From: Desulfonatronum thioautotrophicum
Lineage (GTDB): Bacteria; Desulfobacterota; Desulfovibrionia; Desulfovibrionales; Desulfonatronaceae
Length of the DNA: 64,000 nucleotides
Direction of reading: 5' to 3'
NCBI RefSeq assembly: GCF_000934745.1
Contig: NZ_KN882170.1
Location: 1-64,000, forward strand
The first letter of the stretch is position 1. Every line of letters begins with the position of its first letter. Below, in pieces: positions 41,540 to 51,318 of this stretch. The notes beneath the pieces are model-generated. The model did not search any database, was not told the DNA's origin, and was given only the letters and a program-made list of their open reading frames with translations. The translations under genes and the position numbers were made by a program.

Positions 41540-42681
41540 TATTCGACCAGCAGCTCCCAGTCTCCGTCCGTGATCCGGACCATGACGAAGGCCTTTTCAT
41601 CCAGCCCGTTGTGGTCCTCGGGGGACATTTCAAAAATTCCGCCGGTGCCGATGAAGCCGCTGATTTGTTGCAGATTGTCCCGGATGGCCTGGGGTGTGGC
41701 TTCTCCAGCCTTGGTAATGGCTTCGACGATGAGCTTCAGCGCGTCAAAGGCGTAGCCGCCGAACGTGGACACCTCGGCATTGAACCGAGTTTCATAGGCC
41801 TGGATGTACTCCAGAAGCAATTCCTTTTGCGGATGATCCTCCGGCAGTTGATCGGCCACGGCCAGACGTCCCGCGGGCAGAATCAACCCTTCGGCTGCCT
41901 CCCCGGCCAACTCGATGAACCGCTTGGAGGCCACGCCGTGGCTCATATACATGGGTGTCTGCATACCCAGCTGGACACGATTTCGGGCAATGACCGCAGG
42001 CCCCGGGTTCGTGCCCCAGACGATGATTGCGTCCGGACTCAGGCCGCGGATCTTGGTCAGTTGGGGGGTCATGTCCGTATCTCTCGGCCCGTAGATCTCA
42101 TCGGCAACCAGATTCATCCCGAATTCCGGGAGCAGCTCCTGGAGGACTTCCCGGCCGGCCTGGCCGAATCCGTCCGAGACCGTCAGGATGGCAATATCAG
42201 TAAAGCCAAGAGCCTGGGCATGCCCCAGAATCCTGAGCACGGCGTGACGATCGGACTGCGGCGTCTTGAAAACCCAGGGATTGATGGGTTTGACGATCCG
42301 CTCGGCCGCGGCCATGGAAACCAGTGGGATTCGAGCCGAGGAAAAGCGCGGCATGATCGCCAGGGTGTTGCCGGAGGTGGTCGCGCCGATGGCCGCCACC
42401 ACCCGGTCCCGGCTGAGCAGCCTGTTCGCCGCGGCAACAGCCCTGTTCACCTCGGTTTCATCGTCATAGATGATCACTTCCAAGGGACGGCCCAACAATC
42501 CGCCCTGCTCGTTGATCTGGTCCTGCAGCATCAGCAGGGTGTTGCGCTGCGGCTCACCGAGAAAGGACGCCGGCCCCGTCGCGGAGAGGATGGCCCCGAT
42601 CTTGATCGGTTCAGCGGCTGACGCGACGGAAAAGGTTCCAAGAACAAAAGCCGTGGTAACGGCAAGCAGACGGCGAAACAT
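41539..42681 (-). CDS. livK: Periplasmic binding protein, LivK/amide-urea type
   Basis: A 380-residue binding protein with a signal peptide (MFRRLLAVTTAFVLGTFSVASA). It has a Peripla_BP_6 fold: IKIGAILSATGPASFLGEP, GAIGATTSGNTLAIMP, and GPRDTDMTPQLTKIRGLSPDAI. It captures a hydrophobic amino acid or aromatic acid for LivHMGF. It is the only binding protein in the window and could also serve the cluster at 23873-28819. Confidence 0.93.
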   Translation of the reverse strand: MFRRLLAVTTAFVLGTFSVASAAEPIKIGAILSATGPASFLGEPQRNTLLMLQDQINEQGGLLGRPLEVIIYDDETEVNRAVAAANRLLSRDRVVAAIGATTSGNTLAIMPRFSSARIPLVSMAAAERIVKPINPWVFKTPQSDRHAVLRILGHAQALGFTDIAILTVSDGFGQAGREVLQELLPEFGMNLVADEIYGPRDTDMTPQLTKIRGLSPDAIIVWGTNPGPAVIARNRVQLGMQTPMYMSHGVASKRFIELAGEAAEGLILPAGRLAVADQLPEDHPQKELLLEYIQAYETRFNAEVSTFGGYAFDALKLIVEAITKAGEATPQAIRDNLQQISGFIGTGGIFEMSPEDHNGLDEKAFVMVRITDGDWELLVE

Positions 42682-42739
42682 GATGCAGCTCCTTGGGATG
42701 ATGGCAGTTGGTCACGATGGTGCAATACAAACCATGAAA

Positions 42740-42774
42740 AACTCTCCAGGGTTTTGCAAACATCAAAACCCTGG
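42740..42774 (-). terminator. Terminator of the cation ATPase gene
   Basis: CCAGGGTTTTG (42746-42756) and CAAAACCCTGG (42764-42774) form a perfect 11-bp stem with a 7-base loop. Read on the minus strand the hairpin is followed by AGAGTTTTTC. It lies about 50 bases after the stop at 42825 and isolates livK from read-through. Confidence 0.75.
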
Positions 42775-42824
42775 ATGTGGGCCGATGTCTCGAAAAACCC
42801 GGTTGATCGTTCGGATCGGCGTGG

Positions 42825-45590
42825 TCAGTGGAGTGTTTTCGTTCGACGCCACAAGTATTTCTCCCCCTCGACCAAAAGAAACAGGATTACCCCGAAAATA
42901 AAAATTCGCAACCATGACACAACATCAAGACCCTCAGTGCGAAACAGGAACTGCATCGGTGGGGCGTAGGTGAAGGCGAGCTGTAAAACCGCCAACACCA
43001 GAATGGACCAAAGCACCGCTGAGCTGCCCAGAAAGGCGTTGCGGCTAAGCGAGCTCTCCTGGATGAATCGACTGTTGAACAGGTAGCAAACCTGACCGAA
43101 GACCAGGGTGTTGATGGCCACGGTTGCCGCCAGCCCCTGGGTGGCCCCATTGTCCAGCATGTATAGATAGTGGCCCAGGGAACCGACGGTCAATATCACG
43201 GAAACAAAGGTGATTCGCCACAACAAAAACCGGGAAACCAGCGGCTCATCAGATTGACGCGGAGCCCGACGCATGACATTGGGCTCCGCAGGTTCAAAGG
43301 CCAGGGCCAAGGCCAGGGAAACGGCGGTAACCATGTTGATCCAGAGAATCTGCGGCGGCGAGATGGGCAAACTGAACCCATTAACGGCATCTGCCGCGCC
43401 AAGCCCCAGGAAAATCGCGGCAATAACCACCAGAGCCTGCCCGCCGTTGGTGGGCAAAATAAACAATATCGCTTTCTTGATGTTATCGTAGACCGTCCGC
43501 CCCTCCTCCACGGCATTGGCAATGGAGGCAAAATTATCATCGGCCAGAACCATGTCCGAGGCATCCTTGGCCGCCTCCGTGCCGTTGCGCCCCATGGCCA
43601 CGCCCACGTCGGCCCGCTTCAGGGCCGGCGCGTCATTGACTCCGTCGCCGGTCATGGCCACGATCTTGTTTTTGGCCTGCAGGGCCTTGACGATCCGCAA
43701 CTTGTGCTCCGGGGTTACCCGGGCAAAAACATCCACCTTGGCGGCGCGCTCACGGAGTTGATCATCGTCCATGGCGTCGAGATCCTTGCCGGAAAGTGCC
43801 GTCTCACCGTCGCCGATGCCCAGCTTGAGGCCAATGGCCCTGGCCGTGATCACATGGTCTCCGGTGATCATCTTCACATTGATTCCAGCGCTGTCGCACT
43901 CCTTCATGGGCTCGCACTCGCCGATCAACTTTTCCGCGGCCTCCACTGCCTCCTCTCGGGGGGGATCAATGATGCCGAACAACCCAAGCATCGTGAACCC
44001 GTCCTGCACGTCGTCCATGGCCAGCTGATCCTTCACTTTTTCGATCCGACGCACGGCCAAGGCCAACAGGCGCTGCCCCTTGGAAGCAATACGCTCCTCC
44101 TCCTTATCCCAAAAACTTAAATCTATCTCACTCTGATCTTGTCCGGCCCGTTGATCGGAGCAGGCTTCAAGAACTTTTTCCGGAGCCCCCTTGAGAATGA
44201 TTAGTCCTCCGCCATCGGAATCATTATGCAGCGTGGCCATGAATTTGTTTTCCGAACTGAAGGGAATTGAATCCACTCGCGAATAGCGTTCGTTCTCCTT
44301 CTTCTGCTCCAGCCCGGCCTTTAGCGCAGCGGTTACCAGCGCCGCCTCGGTGGGTGCCCCCTGGGCCTTCCAGTTGCCCTTATCTTCCGAAACCTCGGCT
44401 TCGTTGCAAAGCAGTCCACAACGCAACAACTCCAACACATCCTGATCGTCCTGATGCGGATCAAATTCGGTGTCATCTTGATGAAACTTCCCCTTGGGTG
44501 CATACCCCACTCCAGACACCGTCACAGTGCGGCCCGCCGTGCGCAAAGTTTGCACGGTCATTTCGTTGCGGGTCAGGGTGCCGGTCTTGTCCGTGCAGAT
44601 CACGGTGACAGAGCCCAAGGTCTCCACAGCGGGCAATCGGCGGATGATCGCATTACGCCGAGCCATACGCTGGACGCCGATGGCCAGGGTAATGGTCACA
44701 ATGGCCGGCAATCCCTCGGGAATGGCCGCGACGGCCAACCCCACCGCAGCCATGAACATCTCTCCAGGTGAAAATTCTTGAAAAAAATACCCGAAGGCGA
44801 ACGTCACCGCGGCCATGCCGATGATGGCTACGCTGAGCACATTGCCGAATCGGCCCAACTGCTTCAGAAGCGGGGTGGTCAAGGTCTCAACATCGGAGAG
44901 CATTTCGCTGATCCGGCCAATCTCGGTATCCTTGCCGGTGCCGACCACCACGCCACGACCCTGACCGTACGTGACCATGGTGCTGGAAAAACCCATCCCG
45001 GAGCGGTCGCCCAGAGAGCTGTCTTTTTCCACGGGTTCGGTACTTTTTTCCACAGGGACCGACTCACCGGTCAGGGCCGCTTCCTCAATCTGCAGGTCAC
45101 GGGCTTTGATGAGCCGAATGTCCGCCGGGAGCTTGTCACCGGCCTGAAGCAGGATCACGTCTCCCGGGACCAGCTCACTCGCCGGAACCTCCTGCTTCTT
45201 TCCATCCCGGAGCACCACGGCTGTGGGAGCAAGCATGTCCCGGATGCTGTCCAGAGACTTTTCCGCCTTGCCTTCCTGGATGAATCCGATCAGCGCATTG
45301 ACCAGCACCACGGCAAGGATCACACCCATATCCAGCCACTCGGCCAGCAGTCCCGTAATTACCGCAGCCGCTAGCAGGAGGTAGATCAGCACGTTGTTGA
45401 ACTGGACAAGAAAGCGCATGATTGCGCTACGCCCCTTGGCCTTGGGTAATTCATTCGGTCCAAATCGTTTCAGTCGCTCAGAAGCATTGTCCCGGGAGAG
45501 ACCGTCTTTACTGCTTTCCAGTCGGTCCAGTACTTCCGAGATATCCATGGAGTGCCAAGTGTGTTTTGTTGTATTATTTTCTTGTGGCAT
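42825..45590 (-). CDS. P2-type cation-transporting ATPase (CtpF/PMR1-like)
   Basis: A 921-residue P-type ATPase: TGES in the actuator, VAAIPEGLPAIV in M4, phosphorylation site CTDKTGTLT (Asp ~333), KGAPE, MITGDH, MTGDGVNDAPALK, and ten predicted helices. M4 fits P2A Ca2+ pumps. M5 (FILPTNGGQALV) and M6 (NMVTAVSLALALAFEP) resemble Mycobacterium CtpF and lack the M6 Asp of SERCA, so the ion may be Ca2+, Mn2+ or a monovalent cation. It follows the Usp gene by 78 bp and probably shares its stress regulation. Confidence 0.9.
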   Translation of the reverse strand: MPQENNTTKHTWHSMDISEVLDRLESSKDGLSRDNASERLKRFGPNELPKAKGRSAIMRFLVQFNNVLIYLLLAAAVITGLLAEWLDMGVILAVVLVNALIGFIQEGKAEKSLDSIRDMLAPTAVVLRDGKKQEVPASELVPGDVILLQAGDKLPADIRLIKARDLQIEEAALTGESVPVEKSTEPVEKDSSLGDRSGMGFSSTMVTYGQGRGVVVGTGKDTEIGRISEMLSDVETLTTPLLKQLGRFGNVLSVAIIGMAAVTFAFGYFFQEFSPGEMFMAAVGLAVAAIPEGLPAIVTITLAIGVQRMARRNAIIRRLPAVETLGSVTVICTDKTGTLTRNEMTVQTLRTAGRTVTVSGVGYAPKGKFHQDDTEFDPHQDDQDVLELLRCGLLCNEAEVSEDKGNWKAQGAPTEAALVTAALKAGLEQKKENERYSRVDSIPFSSENKFMATLHNDSDGGGLIILKGAPEKVLEACSDQRAGQDQSEIDLSFWDKEEERIASKGQRLLALAVRRIEKVKDQLAMDDVQDGFTMLGLFGIIDPPREEAVEAAEKLIGECEPMKECDSAGINVKMITGDHVITARAIGLKLGIGDGETALSGKDLDAMDDDQLRERAAKVDVFARVTPEHKLRIVKALQAKNKIVAMTGDGVNDAPALKRADVGVAMGRNGTEAAKDASDMVLADDNFASIANAVEEGRTVYDNIKKAILFILPTNGGQALVVIAAIFLGLGAADAVNGFSLPISPPQILWINMVTAVSLALALAFEPAEPNVMRRAPRQSDEPLVSRFLLWRITFVSVILTVGSLGHYLYMLDNGATQGLAATVAINTLVFGQVCYLFNSRFIQESSLSRNAFLGSSAVLWSILVLAVLQLAFTYAPPMQFLFRTEGLDVVSWLRIFIFGVILFLLVEGEKYLWRRTKTLH

Positions 45591-45668
45591 GGGAAGCTGT
45601 TTACGTCCTGTTTTTGGTTGTGATGCCGTGCCCCGAAAGGTTGTGAGAGGAAATGCCAGGAAAGCTGG

Positions 45669-46553
45669 CTAGAGCCGACAGCTTGAGGGGCTGACCCACA
45701 ATGCCGCCCCCTCCAGTTTGGCCAGGAGGGATCTGCTGACCGACCCCATGGAAAAAAAACCAGGGCCGGATGCACCGGTACGGCCCACGGCAACAACGGC
45801 ATACCTGCCGCTATCCGCCTCCTGCTGTAACGCCGCGGCAGGGTAGATTCCGGACAATACCTTGGTTTCAATGCGCTCTTCGGGCACGCCATTCTCCAAA
45901 AGAGAAGCCAAGGCATGCCCAAAAAATTCCTGGTAGGTGGACTCCGAAGCCTGACTGCTGGGAATGTGCGCCAGGACAATTTTCTGCTCCGGCTGGTCGG
46001 CGACAATGAACCCGACATGGTCGGCGATCTGGACGCAGGGCTCGGATCCATCCACCGCCACAAGCACATGCTTGCGGCCACGTTCCGGACGCTGACAAAC
46101 CCAGATGGGAAAGGACAATTCCTCGTTCATGATCCGTTTCGTAACGCTGTCGACAAACAATTCCTCGAACCGGGACAGTCCGCGTCGGCCAAGCACCAAG
46201 GCGTCAAAATGCCCTTTGGCGCACTCCTGGATCAAGTCCCTGGCAGATCCGTACTGGCTGAAAACAAACTTCGTGGAAACGAGATCGTCCTTGAATCCGG
46301 AATCGACCAGCGCGGTCTTGCCCTGGGCCAGCAACTCCATGGCGCGCCGCTCCTGGCCTCGCTTCCAGTCCTCGGCCCAACGCTTCCGTTGATAGACGTC
46401 GCTGTCGTCCAGATAGACCGCCGGAGGGTGCGGTGCAACATAGAGCAATGTCAGGCGGACATCCGATTTATTCGTAAAAAAATCATTCACGAACCGCACA
46501 GCCTGCAATGAGCTTTGGTCATCGCCGACAGCCAAAAGCAAATGCTTTTCCAT
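45669..46553 (-). CDS. Tandem universal stress protein
   Basis: A 294-residue protein with two UspA domains. The first (~1-145) has HLLLAVGDDQSS and VLGRRGLSRFEELFVDSVT. The second (~150-294) has HVLVAVDGSEP and VAVGRTGASGPGFFSMGSVSRSLL, the G-2x-G-9x-G(S/T) ATP motif. ATG 46553 follows AAGG; in-frame upstream codons have no site. Tandem Usp genes next to cation P-ATPases are a recurrent pairing in anaerobes and suggest an energy- or ion-stress response. Confidence 0.9.
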   Translation of the reverse strand: MEKHLLLAVGDDQSSLQAVRFVNDFFTNKSDVRLTLLYVAPHPPAVYLDDSDVYQRKRWAEDWKRGQERRAMELLAQGKTALVDSGFKDDLVSTKFVFSQYGSARDLIQECAKGHFDALVLGRRGLSRFEELFVDSVTKRIMNEELSFPIWVCQRPERGRKHVLVAVDGSEPCVQIADHVGFIVADQPEQKIVLAHIPSSQASESTYQEFFGHALASLLENGVPEERIETKVLSGIYPAAALQQEADSGRYAVVAVGRTGASGPGFFSMGSVSRSLLAKLEGAALWVSPSSCRL

Positions 46554-46864
46554 AAGAGCAACCTTCTGAAATATGTTCACGCGATGATGCTGCAGAATCC
46601 ACGTAGATTCCGGAGCAAAAACTAAGGATTGTTTTTTCTCGCCAAAGCCGTGAATGGATAAAAAAATGAATGTTCCCACAAAGACACACGGAGGGTCAAT
46701 CCTCGTCGCTCTTTCCAGCTCGACCAGAATGCGTTACCTACGGCGCGCATGTCGTACGGGCGAGGTGATGCGGGCTCCAAAAGCCAGCTTAATGTTCCGC
46801 AAGGGGTCTGCACGGCATCAGCCCGAGCATTTTTCTTCCGCTTCTTATTTTCCAGGAGGTTCTC
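46554..46864. other. 311-bp divergent intergenic region
   Basis: It separates the minus-strand Usp gene from the plus-strand flavin reductase gene. I see no convincing coding sequence, strong hairpin or clear promoter pair; only the AGGAGG site for the downstream gene is evident. Confidence 0.5.
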
Positions 46865-47452
46865 ATGAAACAATCACTTGGCGCCAAGCCCCTTGTTTTT
46901 CCCACCCCGGTGTGGGTGGTCGGATCCTATGACCCGCAGGACAAACCGAACATCATGACCATCGCCTGGGGAGGAGTTTGCTGCTCCAAGCCTCCGTGCC
47001 TGACCATATCCTTGCGCAAGGCCACCTATACCTACGACTGCATCACCGCCCGGAAAGCCTTCACTGTCAACGTCTCCACGGAGTCGGACATCGTGCTCGC
47101 CGACTATTGCGGCATCGCCTCCGGCAAGACAGCGGACAAGTTTGCCATCACCGGACTCACCCCGGTCAGATCGGAACTTGTGGACGCTCCGTATATCCAT
47201 GAATTTGCCCTGGCAGCTGAATGCAAACTCGTGCAAACCGTGGAGCTCGGCCTGCATACCATGTTCATTGGCGAAATTTTGGATATCAAGGCCGACGATT
47301 CCGTGCTCGGGTCGGACGGCCTGCCTGACCTGGACAAACTCCGCCCCGTGGCCTTCGGCCCGGTGATCCGGACCTATCATGGGCTGGGAGATTATCTTGG
47401 CCCGGCCTTTTCCATCGGCCAGAGTGTTGACAAGACGGGCAACGGGAACTGA
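46865..47452 (+). CDS. Flavoredoxin / flavin reductase-like FMN-binding protein
   Basis: A 195-residue protein of the flavin-reductase-like split-barrel family: [56 protein letters not shown], and [10 protein letters not shown]. Desulfovibrio flavoredoxin is the best known relative, an FMN protein in electron transfer to sulfur-compound reduction. A strong AGGAGG lies 6 bases before the ATG. It is monocistronic. Confidence 0.88.
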   Translation: MKQSLGAKPLVFPTPVWVVGSYDPQDKPNIMTIAWGGVCCSKPPCLTISLRKATYTYDCITARKAFTVNVSTESDIVLADYCGIASGKTADKFAITGLTPVRSELVDAPYIHEFALAAECKLVQTVELGLHTMFIGEILDIKADDSVLGSDGLPDLDKLRPVAFGPVIRTYHGLGDYLGPAFSIGQSVDKTGNGN

Positions 47453-47630
47453 TCTTGAGAGGACAACTGATAGAGTTGTGATGAAGTACCGTTGGCGGGT
47501 TAGGTGGTGCAGGCAGGATGTCTGTCTACTATTTTGACATGTCTCCTGCCATTCTCGGAGAGCAAACTGCGAAGGCGCGGCAAACACGAAAAATCGTAGC
47601 CCTCCTAAGCCCTTACGTGGAGAATAGGCC

Positions 47631-50492
47631 TTGAAAGTCCTGATTTACAACGAGCTGACGCCCGGCAAGATCCCCGGCTTCAAGAAGGTCGCTTCGTTTT
47701 TGGAAAATGGGGATTTTCGTTCCGCGGAAGTCAAAAAGCTGGCCCCGAATCTCTTCAGGGCCCGGCTGGACAAGAGTGACCGTCTGCTGTTTTCCCTGTA
47801 CCGGCACAACGGCGAAACCTGCATTCTGGCCCTGGAGCACATCCCGAACCACGCCTACGAAAAATCCCGCTTCCTGCGCGGAGCCGCCATCCAGGAGGAC
47901 AAGATCCCGGTCCTGGGGGATCCCGAGACGGAGCAGCCCGAAGATCTGGTCTATCTGAACCCGGCCAGTTCCACCTTCCACTTGCTGGACAAGATCCTGT
48001 CCTTTGACGACCTGCAGCAGGCCGTTTTCACGGTGCCCCCGCCGCTGATCGTGATCGGTTCCGCGGGCAGCGGCAAGACCGCCCTGACCCTGGAAAAGAT
48101 GAAGCTGGCGGCCGGGGACGTGCTGTACGTGACCACCTCGCCATACCTGATCCAGAGCGCCCGGAACATCTATCACGCCTACGGGTACGCCAACGAGTCC
48201 CAGAACATCGACTTCCTGTCCTACCAGGAGTTCCTGGAAAGCATCCGGGTTCCCCAGGGCCGGGAGCTGACCTTTCGGGAATTCGAGGCCTGGATCTCCC
48301 GCCAGCGCCTGTCCCGGGAGCTGCGCGACGCCCACCAGCTGTATGAGGAGTTCAAGGGCGTGCTCACCGGATCGGCGGACGCGGCCCATCTGAGCCAGGA
48401 GCAGTATCTGGGGCTGGGCGTGAAGCAGTCCATCTATCCCCGGGAGCAGCGCGGAGAGGTCTACGACGTCTTTCGCGGCTACCTGCGCCTGCTCCAGGAC
48501 CAGGGCTGCTATGACGTGAACATGCTCAGCCACGCCTATGCCGATCTGATCCAGCCGCGGTACGATTTTGCCGTGGTGGACGAGGTCCAGGACCTCACCG
48601 CGGTGCAGCTGCAGCTGATCCTGCGCTCCCTGCGCAAGATCCGCAATTTCATCCTCTGCGGCGACTCCAATCAGATCGTCCACCCGAACTTCTTCTCCTG
48701 GGCCCGGGTAAAGAGTTTTTTTTACGCCCAGGAGGACGCCGGCCCCCCTTCCGAGCTGATCCGCATCCTGAACACCAACTACCGCAACTCCCCGGAAATC
48801 ACCGAGCTGGCCAACCGCATCCTGAAAATGAAAAACGCCCGGTTCGGCTCCGTGGACCGGGAAAGCAACTATCTGGTCCACAGCACGGCCCGGGAGTCGG
48901 GCAAGGTGCTGCTGTTGCGCGGCGATCCTTCCCGGCTGCGGGAGATGGGGCAGCGGGCCAGAACCTCCACCCGGTACGCGGTGATCGTCCTGCACCCCGA
49001 GCAGAAGGCCGCGGCCAAGGCCGCCTTTGGCAGCCCCCTGGTCTTTTCCATCCAGGAAGCCAAGGGGTTGGAATACGAAAACGTGATCCTGTTCAACTTC
49101 ACCTCTTCGGCGGCCAAGCGGTTCGCGGAAATCACCAGCGGCGTGACCCCGGACCAGCTCCAGGGGGAGGATCTGAACTACGGCCGGACCAAGGACAAGA
49201 GCGACAAGTCCCTGGAAATCTACAAGTTCTATATCAACGCCCTGTACGTGGCCGTGACCCGGGCCGTGACCAACCTGTTCTGGATGGAAAGCGAGCCCGA
49301 GCATGAGCTGTTCAGCCTGCTGGGACTGGAAGCGCTGACCGGCAAACTGGACCTGGACAGCCGCCAGTCCAGCCTGGACGAATGGCGGCAGGAGGCCCAC
49401 AAGCTGGAGCTGCAGGGCAAGCAGGAGCAGGCCGAAGCCATCCGCCGCGACATCCTCAAGCAGAAGACCCCGCCCTGGAAGGTGCTGGTGGATGAAACCC
49501 TGGCCGTGGTGGAGCATAACGCCCTGGTCCAGGGCGAGAAAAAGTCCCGGTTGCAGCTCTTTGACTACGCCTTGGTCTACAACGACCAGAAGCGGCTCCA
49601 CGATCTGCGCAAGGTCGGTTTCGCTCCGGCGGACAAGCCGGACAAGGGCCTGACCATCCTGAACCAGAAGCACTTTTATACCTACGAACTGAAGCAAAGC
49701 GCCGCGGTGATGCGCCAGGTGGATGATTTTGGAGTGGATTTCCGGGACGTCTTCAACCAGACCCCCCTGATGAACGCGGCCCGGATGGGCAACGCCGATC
49801 TGGTCAAGCGCCTGCTGGAGGCTGGTGCAGACACCTCCTGCGTGAACAGCGCCGGATTCAACGCCTTCCGGATCGTCCTGGAGCAGGCGGTCATGAACTC
49901 CAAGTACGCGGCCCGCAAGCTGCCGGAACTGTACGATCTGCTGGTGCCGGACAGCATGTCCGTCCAGGTGGAGGGCAAACTGATCAAGATCGACAAGATC
50001 AGCATGGACTTTTTTCTGCTCAATCTGATGATGGCCATGTTCTATGTCCGGTTCGGAGTCAAGTACCTGCATCAAGGCGGGCGCTGCTTCGAAACCGCGG
50101 ATTTCATCCAGGTCATGGACCCCTTTCCGGAAAGCGTTTTGCTGGAGCGCCGCAAGAAGCGGCCCTATCTGTCCAGCATCCTGGCCAAGAACGAAATGAA
50201 CCGGGATGGTCCCTACAATCGCCGGCTGTTCGTTCGGATGCGACAGGGCAACTACCTCTTCAACCCCCGGCTCAGTCTGCGCGTGGAAGGCCAGTGGCGC
50301 AACATCTACGACGTTTTGAACGTGAATATGCTCTACGTCCGTTTTGACCTCAAAAACATGGACGCTCACCGGCTGGCCAGGATCGAAAACATCACTGACA
50401 ACAATCTGCTGCGGCTGCGAACCTGGCTGGACAAAATGCGCCAGGAAACCGAGGGTTCCTCCTCCCCAACGACGCATCCGGAGCAGAGCTGA
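47631..50492 (+). CDS. RelE-like/UvrD-type helicase/ankyrin fusion protein
   Basis: A 953-residue protein. Residues 1-~90 (KIPGFKKVASFLENGDF, NLFRARLDKSDRLLFSLY, ILALEHIPNHAYEKSRFL) have the pattern of a RelE/ParE-fold toxin. Residues ~125-560 are an SF1 helicase: Walker A GSAGSGKTAL (~142), Walker B FAVVDEVQDLT (~313), LCGDSNQIV, IQEAKGLEYENVILFNF, ALYVAVTRAV. An ankyrin-like block (NQTPLMNAARMGNADLVKRL, ~706) and an unknown C-terminal domain follow. The TTG start has GGAG 9 bases upstream. It sits alone, 3 bp before a DUF554 gene. Antiphage or stress function is inferred from the architecture, not shown. Confidence 0.82.
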   Translation: MKVLIYNELTPGKIPGFKKVASFLENGDFRSAEVKKLAPNLFRARLDKSDRLLFSLYRHNGETCILALEHIPNHAYEKSRFLRGAAIQEDKIPVLGDPETEQPEDLVYLNPASSTFHLLDKILSFDDLQQAVFTVPPPLIVIGSAGSGKTALTLEKMKLAAGDVLYVTTSPYLIQSARNIYHAYGYANESQNIDFLSYQEFLESIRVPQGRELTFREFEAWISRQRLSRELRDAHQLYEEFKGVLTGSADAAHLSQEQYLGLGVKQSIYPREQRGEVYDVFRGYLRLLQDQGCYDVNMLSHAYADLIQPRYDFAVVDEVQDLTAVQLQLILRSLRKIRNFILCGDSNQIVHPNFFSWARVKSFFYAQEDAGPPSELIRILNTNYRNSPEITELANRILKMKNARFGSVDRESNYLVHSTARESGKVLLLRGDPSRLREMGQRARTSTRYAVIVLHPEQKAAAKAAFGSPLVFSIQEAKGLEYENVILFNFTSSAAKRFAEITSGVTPDQLQGEDLNYGRTKDKSDKSLEIYKFYINALYVAVTRAVTNLFWMESEPEHELFSLLGLEALTGKLDLDSRQSSLDEWRQEAHKLELQGKQEQAEAIRRDILKQKTPPWKVLVDETLAVVEHNALVQGEKKSRLQLFDYALVYNDQKRLHDLRKVGFAPADKPDKGLTILNQKHFYTYELKQSAAVMRQVDDFGVDFRDVFNQTPLMNAARMGNADLVKRLLEAGADTSCVNSAGFNAFRIVLEQAVMNSKYAARKLPELYDLLVPDSMSVQVEGKLIKIDKISMDFFLLNLMMAMFYVRFGVKYLHQGGRCFETADFIQVMDPFPESVLLERRKKRPYLSSILAKNEMNRDGPYNRRLFVRMRQGNYLFNPRLSLRVEGQWRNIYDVLNVNMLYVRFDLKNMDAHRLARIENITDNNLLRLRTWLDKMRQETEGSSSPTTHPEQS

Positions 50493-50495
50493 CCC

Positions 50496-51185
50496 ATGCC
50501 CATCGGCACCCTGATCAACGCCTGCGCCATTATTATTGGCAGTCTGCTCGGCCTGGTACTAGGCGGACGCTTCTCGGACCGCTACCGAACCCTGGTCTAC
50601 CACTCCATCGGGCTCTGCGTGCTGGTCATTGGCCTGCATATGGCCCTGAGCTTCCAAAACGTTCTGATCCTGGTTTTTTCCATGCTCTGCGGTGCGCTCT
50701 GCGGCCAACTCCTTCGCCTGGACGACCGCCTGACCGCGGCAGGCAACGCCCTGAAAAATCGCCTCGGCTCCAAGGACGCCCGATTCACGGACGGTTTCGT
50801 TACCGCTTCCCTGCTGTTTTGCATCGGCTCCATGGCCATTCTCGGCTCCATCGACGAGGGCATCCGTGGTGACAGGACCATCCTGCTGACCAAATCCATC
50901 CTGGACGGCTTTATCTGCATCCCGCTGGCCTCCACCTACGGCATTGGTGTGATGTTTTCCTTTTTATCCGTCCTGCTCTACCAGGGTGGCATCACCCTTT
51001 TGGCTGGCCAGGCCCAAAACCTCTTCACTGAACCAATCATCGCCCAACTCACTTCCACCGGGGGGCTGCTGATCATGGGCATCGGTATCAATCTGCTGGA
51101 ACTGAAAACCATCAATGTCACCAATATGCTGCCCGCTCTGTTCTTTGCCGTACTCTTTACGGTTTGCTTTTCAAATGCCTTTTGA
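50496..51185 (+). CDS. DUF554 membrane protein
   Basis: A 229-residue protein with about seven helices and DUF554 features: MPIGTLINACAIIIGSLLGL at the start, GFVTASLLFCIGSMAILGSIDEG, SILDGFICIPLASTYGIGV. Function is unknown; related YdfK/YqgA proteins are putative transporters. It begins 3 bp after the helicase fusion stop, so it is co-transcribed. Confidence 0.92.
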   Translation: MPIGTLINACAIIIGSLLGLVLGGRFSDRYRTLVYHSIGLCVLVIGLHMALSFQNVLILVFSMLCGALCGQLLRLDDRLTAAGNALKNRLGSKDARFTDGFVTASLLFCIGSMAILGSIDEGIRGDRTILLTKSILDGFICIPLASTYGIGVMFSFLSVLLYQGGITLLAGQAQNLFTEPIIAQLTSTGGLLIMGIGINLLELKTINVTNMLPALFFAVLFTVCFSNAF

Positions 51186-51318
51186 TAGCCTTGAGTCAAA
51201 TGGCTGTTCATGGTGCCGATCGGCCTGCATGGGTGTGTCGCTGGCAAGATGAATATCCACACCGCGACCGTCACCCCCAACCTAACCCACCATCCGGACC
51301 TCGAGCCTGCCGACATAT

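Noticed and set aside
46622-46932. Short overlapping frames between the Usp and flavoredoxin genes
   Set aside because: No conserved motifs on either strand and no ribosome site; kept as intergenic.
47613-50477. 954-codon open frame antisense to the helicase fusion
   Set aside because: It is a shadow of GC-rich codon bias. The plus-strand frame has full helicase motifs and a ribosome site, while the antisense product is low-complexity and matches no family.
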